DNA from: Deltaproteobacteria bacterium
GTDB lineage: Bacteria; Desulfobacterota; Desulfobulbia; Desulfobulbales; VMSU01
DNA length: 5,119 nt
Reading direction: 5' to 3'
Assembly: GCA_021789795.1 (NCBI GenBank)
Contig: JAJYJA010000167.1
Coordinates: 1 to 5,119, forward strand
Program-made: the position numbers and the translations under genes
In this document: piece after piece, positions 1 to 3,609 of the stretch
Position numbering within the stretch: the stretch's first letter is position 1
How the letters are laid out: each line of letters opens with the position of its first letter
The notes under the pieces: generated by a model
What the model was told of the DNA's origin: nothing
Databases searched by the model: none
The model's input: only the letters and a program-made list of their open reading frames with translations

Positions 1-348
1 CACCCCTGCGGAGGCGAAGAGGGTCTCCTTGACCCCGGAGCTGATGGTGTAGGCCTCCAGGACGTCGGAGACGAAGATCTTGCCGTCACCGAAGGCCCCC
101 TTGGCCCCCGACTTGGCGGTCTTGGTGATGGTCTCGATGACAAAATCCTTGTCCGCCGGGTTGACCACGCTCATCAGCATGACCTTGGGGATTTCGTCGT
201 AGGTGATATCGCCGATCTTGATGCCGCGCTGCTTGCCGCGGCCAGCGACCGAGTACTTGGTGACCGAGGGGAAACCCGCGTCCATCAGGGCGGCAAGTAC
301 CTTGTCCGCTTTTTCGGGTCTGACAATGGCTCTGATCATGGTCAACAT
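1..348 (-). CDS. nifI1: NifI1, PII-family regulator of nitrogenase (3' end off window)
   Basis: The 116 visible residues, starting MLTMIRAIVRPEKADKVLAA, form a PII-family protein of the NifI1 type. In this family (best studied in Methanococcus) NifI1 and NifI2 form a cytoplasmic complex that binds dinitrogenase NifDK and blocks it when 2-oxoglutarate is low, giving reversible ammonia switch-off. Seen here: the T-loop region at residues 37-55 reads GRGKQRGIKIGDITYDEIPK, the NifI1 form; aligned on its proline, Ile48 stands where GlnB has the uridylylated Tyr51, so GlnD control is unlikely. The B-loop with GDGKIFV lies at residues 87-93, followed by the NifI1-like AYTISSG at 99-105. The ATG at 348 is chosen because GGAG sits 8 nt upstream; a second ATG at 339 is too far from it. 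It follows nifH by 157 nt on the same strand and is probably co-transcribed. The frame is still open at the edge; nifI2 and nifDK are expected beyond it. Confidence 0.93.
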   Translation of the reverse strand, partial: MLTMIRAIVRPEKADKVLAALMDAGFPSVTKYSVAGRGKQRGIKIGDITYDEIPKVMLMSVVNPADKDFVIETITKTAKSGAKGAFGDGKIFVSDVLEAYTISSGVKETLFASAGV

Positions 349-377
349 GGTGTATTCTCCAAAGAAAGTTTGATGAT

Positions 378-444
378 CTCGCCAAAAGGTAGCCGATGGC
401 TAAGCAAAAGGGCCGATATGCAAGGCGCGGGTGCGTTTGGCGAG
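378..444 (-). other. Intercistronic stem-loop structure between nifH and nifI1
   Basis: A perfect 9-bp inverted repeat, CTCGCCAAA (378-386) and TTTGGCGAG (436-444), encloses 49 nt. Inside it a second hairpin can form from TAGCC (390-394) and GGCTA (398-402) around a 3-nt loop, so the RNA could fold into a branched structure. It lies 62 nt after the nifH stop and 30 nt before the nifI1 start. No T-tract follows, so it is not a standard intrinsic terminator. Hairpins after nifH are known in several diazotrophs to protect the nifH message or limit read-through, giving more NifH than NifDK; that role is inferred here. Confidence 0.6.
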
Positions 445-505
445 TGAGGCCCCATCAATTTTAGTAAGATGCTTGCCCTTTCCCGGCTGGGGGCGGGGAG
501 TGCAA

Positions 506-1330
506 TCAGTTCATCAAGCCGTAGTCCATGAGCAGCTTCTCCAGCTCCTCAATGGCCAGGGGCTTGGGAATCACGAACATCTGGTTGCCGTCGATGGCCT
601 TGGCCAGGCCTCGGTACTCGTCGGCCTGCTTGGCCTCCGGCTTCCACTCGATGACCGTCTGGCGATTGATCTCGGCCCGCTGGACGTCGTTGTCCCGAGG
701 GACGAAGTAGATCATCTGGGTGCCGAGCTTCTTGGCGAACTCCTGGATCATCTCCTTCTCGTTGTCCACGTTTCGGGAGTTGCAGATCAGGCCGCCCAGG
801 CGCACGGCGCCGGACTGGGCGAACTTCATGATTCCTTTTGAGATATTGTTGGCGGCGTACATGGCCATCATCTCCCCCGAGCAGACGATGTAGATCTCCT
901 CGGCCTTGCCGTCGCGGATCGGCATGGCGAAACCGCCGCAGACCACGTCCCCCAGGACGTCGTAGAAGGCGTAGTCGAGGCCCTCGCTCGCCTCGTAGGC
1001 CCCCAGTGACTCCAGCATGTTGATCGAGGTGATGATGCCGCGGCCGGCGCAGCCGACTCCGGGTTCCGGGCCTCCCGACTCCACGCACCAGGTGCCGCCG
1101 TAGCCGGCCTTGCGGATATTCTCCAGTTCCACGTCCTCCCCTTCCTCGCGCAGGGTGTCGAGGACCGACTTCTGGGCCAGGCCGCCCAGAAGCAGACGGG
1201 TGGAGTCCGCCTTGGGGTCGCACCCCACCACCATGACCTTGCGTCCCATCTCCACCAGGCCCGCCACCGTGTTCTGGGTGGTGGTGGACTTGCCGATGCC
1301 GCCCTTGCCGTAAATTGCTACCTTTCTCAT
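506..1330 (-). CDS. nifH: Nitrogenase iron protein NifH (dinitrogenase reductase), cluster III type
   Basis: A complete 274-residue NifH. The cytoplasmic homodimer carries one [4Fe-4S] cluster and passes electrons to NifDK with MgATP hydrolysis; it also serves in FeMo-cofactor synthesis. Motifs seen: P-loop GKGGIGKST at residues 8-16, switch I region DPKADS at 38-43, cluster ligands Cys94 (in GVGCAGRG) and Cys131 (in DVVCGGF), and switch II DVLGD at 124-128. Arg97 matches the arginine that DraT ADP-ribosylates in other bacteria. The region LAQKSVLDTLREEGEDVELE and IITSINMLESLGAY resemble the anaerobe cluster III NifH proteins rather than the proteobacterial cluster I. The ATG at 1330 is chosen because GGAGG sits 7 nt upstream and the protein then begins as NifH does; the frame stays open to 1618 but that stretch contains the promoter. 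First gene of the nifH-nifI1 operon, divergent from nifA. All key residues are present. Confidence 0.98.
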   Translation of the reverse strand: MRKVAIYGKGGIGKSTTTQNTVAGLVEMGRKVMVVGCDPKADSTRLLLGGLAQKSVLDTLREEGEDVELENIRKAGYGGTWCVESGGPEPGVGCAGRGIITSINMLESLGAYEASEGLDYAFYDVLGDVVCGGFAMPIRDGKAEEIYIVCSGEMMAMYAANNISKGIMKFAQSGAVRLGGLICNSRNVDNEKEMIQEFAKKLGTQMIYFVPRDNDVQRAEINRQTVIEWKPEAKQADEYRGLAKAIDGNQMFVIPKPLAIEELEKLLMDYGLMN

Positions 1331-1372
1331 TCGCTGACCTCCATGGTTGGTTGATTTGCCGAAGACAGTCTG

Positions 1373-1401
1373 ACGGGCACTGATCAGGGGCCGTCGCCCG
1401 T
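1373..1401 (-). other. Stem-loop in the predicted nifH leader
   Basis: ACGGGC (1373-1378) and GCCCGT (1396-1401) are perfect 6-bp complements around a 17-nt loop. An alternative small hairpin, GGGC-GACG-GCCC, uses part of the same bases. The element lies within the roughly 125-nt 5' leader predicted for nifH, about 43 nt before the start codon, and does not cover the GGAGG ribosome site. A 5' hairpin could stabilise the abundant nifH mRNA; this role is inference. Confidence 0.4.
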
Positions 1402-1422
1402 TTAGTTTGTTCGCTTGGTCAT
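1402..1422 (-). CDS. Possible six-codon leader peptide in the nifH leader
   Basis: Within the predicted nifH 5' leader a strong Shine-Dalgarno sequence AGGAGG (1426-1431) precedes ATG at 1422, which opens the tiny frame MTKRTN followed by TAA. The spacing from AGGAGG to ATG is only 3 nt, shorter than ideal, and no other start codon lies at a better distance. The stop lies directly beside the stem-loop at 1373-1401, so ribosomes here could affect folding. The SD-like run may be chance; translation is not shown. Confidence 0.22.
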   Translation of the reverse strand: MTKRTN

Positions 1423-1465
1423 CGGCCTCCTTTGGGCGAGACCATCGTCGTTTGACCTGGGTAAG

Positions 1466-1481
1466 GGCAAGGGTCATGCCA
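1466..1481 (-). promoter_or_regulatory. Sigma-54 (-24/-12) promoter of nifH
   Basis: On the minus strand the sequence TGGCATGACCCTTGCC matches the sigma-54 consensus TGGCACR-N4-TTGCW at 10 of 12 fixed positions, with the invariant GG and GC exactly 10 bp apart. The predicted transcription start is near 1455, giving a leader of about 125 nt to the nifH ATG. nif operons in bacteria with NifA are typically sigma-54 dependent, and an intact nifA-type gene lies divergently. It is the best sigma-54 match found upstream of nifH. Confidence 0.85.
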
Positions 1482-1490
1482 AGGTCAAGA

Positions 1491-1513
1491 AGATATTTTT
1501 TTCTTTTTTGATT
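1491..1513. promoter_or_regulatory. A/T-tract with partial IHF-like half site, nifH side
   Basis: A 23-bp almost pure A/T tract ends in TTGATT (1508-1513), the conserved half of an IHF site, but the other half (YAA) is missing. It lies about 36 to 58 bp upstream of the predicted nifH start, where a DNA bend between enhancer and sigma-54 promoter is commonly placed. Intrinsic bending or weak IHF binding is possible. Confidence 0.3.
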
Positions 1514-1574
1514 CAGAAGGGTTATCTCGGCTGTGAGGTCGCGCTTGGCAGGTAAGGGTGCCGGTCGGGGCCTA

Positions 1575-1587
1575 TGACAAAAAGGTA
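1575..1587 (+). repeat. TGACAA-type motif, copy 1 (direct)
   Basis: TGACAAAAAGGTA differs by one base from TGACAAAATGGTA at 1594-1606, 19 bp further on, close to two helical turns. It lies about 120 to 132 bp upstream of the predicted nifH start, in the range used by sigma-54 enhancer sites. The binding protein is not known. Confidence 0.45.
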
Positions 1588-1595
1588 GGATCGTG

Positions 1596-1624
1596 ACAAA
1601 ATGGTACCTGTAGTACAATTTTGT
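1596..1624. promoter_or_regulatory. 29-bp dyad, candidate shared enhancer/operator between nifH and nifA
   Basis: Arms ACAAAATGGTAC (1596-1607) and GTACAATTTTGT (1613-1624) pair at 11 of 12 positions around the 5-bp centre CTGTA. The left arm contains copy 2 of the TGACAA-type motif (1594-1606) and the right arm an inverted copy (1614-1626, 10 of 13 matching). The dyad centre (1610) is about 155 bp upstream of the predicted nifH start (1455) and about 160 bp upstream of the predicted nifA start (1770), so one protein bound here could serve both promoters. It is not the standard NifA site TGT-N10-ACA; it does contain the reversed arrangement ACA-N10-TGT at 1596-1611. The bound regulator, NifA or another, is unknown. 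Confidence 0.6.
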
Positions 1625-1641
1625 TCAATTATTGGCGTGGC

Positions 1642-1670
1642 CAGCACGATAATTTTCCAATTAGGTGCTG
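1642..1670. promoter_or_regulatory. Second dyad / hairpin upstream of nifA
   Basis: CAGCAC (1642-1647) and GTGCTG (1665-1670) are perfect complements, and inside them TAATT (1650-1654) pairs with AATTA (1659-1663) around TTCC. The stems are separated by a small uneven bulge. The centre lies about 114 bp upstream of the predicted nifA start, a usual distance for an activator site. No T-run follows on either strand, so a terminator is unlikely. The protein that might bind is not identified. Confidence 0.4.
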
Positions 1671-1702
1671 ACCTGACCACCGGTTTATCTGGTAGCAGAT
1701 GA

Positions 1703-1715
1703 CAATATGTTGATT
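1703..1715 (-). promoter_or_regulatory. IHF binding site, nifA side
   Basis: The minus strand reads AATCAACATATTG, a full match to the IHF consensus WATCAR-N4-TTR, and is flanked on the nifA side by an A/T-rich run (1711-1737). It is centred about 61 bp upstream of the predicted nifA start, between the dyads and the -24/-12 element, exactly where IHF bends DNA to bring an enhancer-bound activator to sigma-54 polymerase. A further TGACAA-type copy (1700-1712, 10 of 13) overlaps it, so the two proteins could compete. Confidence 0.55.
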
Positions 1716-1743
1716 TTTAATGATTTTATTTTAAACCAAAAAA

Positions 1744-1759
1744 TGGTTCATTTGTTGCT
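1744..1759 (+). promoter_or_regulatory. Candidate sigma-54 (-24/-12) promoter of nifA
   Basis: TGGTTCATTTGTTGCT matches TGGCACR-N4-TTGCW at 10 of 12 fixed positions, with GG and GC 10 bp apart. The predicted start is near 1770, 65 nt before the nifA start codon. Together with the IHF site upstream this suggests that nifA is itself sigma-54 dependent, through autoactivation or an NtrC-like protein. An alternative sigma-70 reading, TTGACG (1765-1770) with GCTAAA 17 bp on, is a weaker match. Confidence 0.6.
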
Positions 1760-1809
1760 TGCTATTGACGCCAGAGGGAAATCCGACGCTAAACCAGGAC
1801 CGTCCCGCT

Positions 1810-1830
1810 CCGCCCCGGCCAGGAGGGCGG
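1810..1830 (+). promoter_or_regulatory. nifA ribosome site (AGGAGG) inside a GC-rich hairpin
   Basis: AGGAGG (1821-1826) lies 8 nt before TTG at 1835, the ideal distance, and so decides the start; ATG codons at 1844 and 1856 are 17 and 29 nt away. CCGCCC (1810-1815) can pair with GGGCGG (1825-1830) over a 9-nt loop that holds most of the SD, with its last GG in the stem. Partial occlusion plus a TTG start would keep NifA synthesis low; that effect is inferred. Confidence 0.55.
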
Positions 1831-1834
1831 CCCC

Positions 1835-3445
1835 TTGCCTGAAATGGAACCCGCCATGATCTTATCCGCCGCTATCCCTCGTCAATCTGGCAGCGACTGC
1901 CCGGAGGTCATCGAGTTGACCGCCCTCTACGAGATCGCCCAGTTGATCGGCTCGGCCCACGACCTGGACAGCACCCTGACCGCCATCCTCAAGGTGCTGC
2001 ACGACATCTTGCGCATGGAGCGCGCCACCCTGATCCTGCTCGACGAGGGCGGACTTCACCTCACGATCAAGGCCTCCTACGGTTTGAGCAAGGACGAACG
2101 GCGGCGGGGGGTCTATCGTTTGGGCGAGGGGATCACCGGGGCCATCTTCGCCAGCGGCACCCCCTTCGTGGTGCCCGACATCCAGCAAGAACCGCTGTTC
2201 CTGAACAAGACCCGCTCCCGCAGCATCGACAAGGAGTCACTTTCCTTCCTCGGCGTCCCGGTCTTGGTCAAGGGCGAGCCGGTGGGGGTGCTGACCGTGG
2301 ACCGCCTCTTCGGCCTGGAAATTCCCTTCGAGGAGGACATCCGTTTCCTGACCGTGGTCGCCACCCTCATCGCGCAGTTCCTGGTCTTGAACCACGAGAT
2401 CAAGAAGAACGAGGCCAACCTGCGGGAGGAGAACCGCTCGCTCAAGGCCCAACTGTCGCCGGTCTTCATCCGTCACAACATCCTGGGACAGAGCAAGGTG
2501 ATGATCGAGGTCTTTTCGGTCATCGACAAGGTGGCGCCCTCCAGCGCCACCGTCCTCCTGCTAGGCGAGTCGGGGACCGGCAAGGAGCTGGTGGCCCGGG
2601 CCGTGCATCAGGCCAGCCGCCGTCGGGACGGCCCCTTCCTCAAGGTCAACTGCGCCGCCCTGCCCGAAAACCTCCTGGAGAGCGAGCTCCTGGGGCACGA
2701 GAAGGGGGCCTTCACCGGGGCCCTGGCCCGGAAGAAGGGACGCTTCGAACTGGCCGACGGCGGCACCCTGTTCCTGGATGAGATCGGCGAGCTGCCGCTA
2801 GAGTTGCAGGCCAAGCTGCTGCGCGTCTTGCAAGAGCAGCAGTTTGAACGGCTGGGCGGCACCCAGACCATCAGCGTCGATGTGCGGGTGATCGCGGCCA
2901 CCAACCGCAGCCTGCCCGCGCAGGTGGGCCTGGGCCGCTTCCGGGCCGACCTCTTCTATCGCCTAAACGTGGTGCCCATCGTCCTGCCGCCGCTTCGGGA
3001 GCGCAAGGAGGATATCCCGCTCCTGATCGACCACTTCCTGGCCGCCAGCAACCGCCAGAACCAGAAGCAGGTCCGCCTTTCGCGCGAGGTGTTGGATTTC
3101 CTCACCCAGTATCATTGGCCGGGCAATGTCCGCGAGATGCAGAACCTGGTGGAGCGGCTGGTGATCATGGCCGATCGCGACCGGGTACTGATCACCGACC
3201 TGCCCGCCTTTGTAGTGGCCGAACCGGAGGAGGGCGTTTCCCCCACCCCTGTTTCGCCTCCCGCCCCCACCCCTCCCGGCCAGCGGCGGCTGTCGCTGGA
3301 GGAGATCGAACGGGCCGCGATCGAGGCGGCCTTGAGACGGCACGGCTGGGTACAGGCCCGGGCGGCCCGTGACCTGGGGCTGACCGCCCGCCAGATGGGG
3401 TACAAGATTCAGAAATACGGGTTGAGTAGGCCGGAATTTCCCTGA
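1835..3445 (+). CDS. nifA: NifA-type sigma-54-dependent transcriptional activator (GAF-AAA+-HTH)
   Basis: A complete 536-residue enhancer-binding protein that would use ATP to open sigma-54 promoters of nif genes. Domains seen: N-terminal GAF sensor at about 43-185 (in Azotobacter NifA this domain binds 2-oxoglutarate), a short charged coiled-coil-like linker at 186-206, and an AAA+ domain at about 213-450. The AAA+ domain has Walker A GESGTGKE (244-251), the sigma-54 contact loop GAFTGA (291-296), Walker B TLFLDEIGEL (311-320), the arginine-finger region GRFRADLFYRL (367-377) and sensor II GNVRE (430-434). A proline-rich linker (about 464-482) leads to a Fis-type HTH at 486-530; GWVQARAARDLGLTARQ is close to the NifA-specific GWVQAKAARLLGMTPRQ. 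Only two cysteines (22 and 273) are present, so the four-Cys oxygen-sensing linker of rhizobial NifA is absent. The TTG start is set by AGGAGG 8 nt upstream. Divergent from nifH, which supports the NifA name over a generic NtrC-family call. Confidence 0.9.
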   Translation: MPEMEPAMILSAAIPRQSGSDCPEVIELTALYEIAQLIGSAHDLDSTLTAILKVLHDILRMERATLILLDEGGLHLTIKASYGLSKDERRRGVYRLGEGITGAIFASGTPFVVPDIQQEPLFLNKTRSRSIDKESLSFLGVPVLVKGEPVGVLTVDRLFGLEIPFEEDIRFLTVVATLIAQFLVLNHEIKKNEANLREENRSLKAQLSPVFIRHNILGQSKVMIEVFSVIDKVAPSSATVLLLGESGTGKELVARAVHQASRRRDGPFLKVNCAALPENLLESELLGHEKGAFTGALARKKGRFELADGGTLFLDEIGELPLELQAKLLRVLQEQQFERLGGTQTISVDVRVIAATNRSLPAQVGLGRFRADLFYRLNVVPIVLPPLRERKEDIPLLIDHFLAASNRQNQKQVRLSREVLDFLTQYHWPGNVREMQNLVERLVIMADRDRVLITDLPAFVVAEPEEGVSPTPVSPPAPTPPGQRRLSLEEIERAAIEAALRRHGWVQARAARDLGLTARQMGYKIQKYGLSRPEFP

Positions 3446-3485
3446 AGGCAAGGAGGCGCGCCGGCCCGCCTGGAGGGGGGAGGAG

Positions 3486-3536
3486 GCTTAAGTTGCGGGC
3501 CGTAACGACCGGGTGGCCGCGCTTAACTTGCCGGGC
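3486..3536. repeat. Imperfect direct repeat pair in the nifA-hyfB gap
   Basis: GCTTAAGTTGCGGGC (3486-3500) recurs as GCTTAACTTGCCGGGC (3521-3536) with one substitution and one extra base, 35 bp apart. Together with the hairpin at 3553-3584 it fills the non-coding gap between two convergent genes. Such clusters are typical of REP-like or miniature element debris, but no transposase is visible. Confidence 0.4.
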
Positions 3537-3552
3537 ATCGGCGGGGCGAGTT

Positions 3553-3584
3553 GGTCAGTTTTTGTATGATTACAAGACCTGACC
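3553..3584. repeat. Hairpin element, possible REP/RAYT-type repeat fragment
   Basis: GGTCAG (3553-3558) pairs with CTGACC (3579-3584) and TTGTA (3562-3566) with TACAA (3571-3575) around the loop TGAT; the 3x3 bases between the stems allow one A-T pair and one G-U pair on the plus-strand RNA. Read on the minus strand it contains GGGGTCAGGTCTTGTA, a phrase I recall as frequent between genes in environmental proteobacteria, often beside REP-associated (IS200-like) transposases. It lies 25 nt past the hyfB stop and 107 nt past the nifA stop. No T-tract follows on either strand, so a classic terminator is not supported, though the fold could still protect or end both transcripts. Confidence 0.45.
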
Positions 3585-3609
3585 CCAAATGAATGACCCG
3601 CGGTTCGGA

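Noticed and set aside
86..385. 99-residue minus-strand frame in another phase across nifI1
   Set aside because: The neighbouring phase encodes a clear PII protein with its own ribosome site; this one has no domain.
431..841. 136-residue open frame on the plus strand antisense to nifH
   Set aside because: It is opposite the conserved nifH codons and shows no recognisable domain; high GC content makes such antisense frames common.
1331..1618. In-frame extension of NifH by 96 residues to an upstream ATG at 1618
   Set aside because: The extension has no NifH counterpart, contains the sigma-54 promoter, and the ATG at 1330 has GGAGG at the right distance with the P-loop in its normal place.
1765..1793. 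Sigma-70 promoter for nifA (TTGACG, 17 bp, GCTAAA)
   Set aside because: The -10 matches at only half its positions; the overlapping -24/-12 element fits better, though a weak housekeeping promoter cannot be excluded.
1482..1834. Canonical NifA upstream site TGT-N10-ACA
   Set aside because: Each TGT in the region was followed 10 bases on and none is paired with ACA.
3454..3471. AGGCG/CGCCT hairpin just after nifA as a terminator
   Set aside because: The stem is only 5 bp and is followed by a G-rich run rather than T residues.
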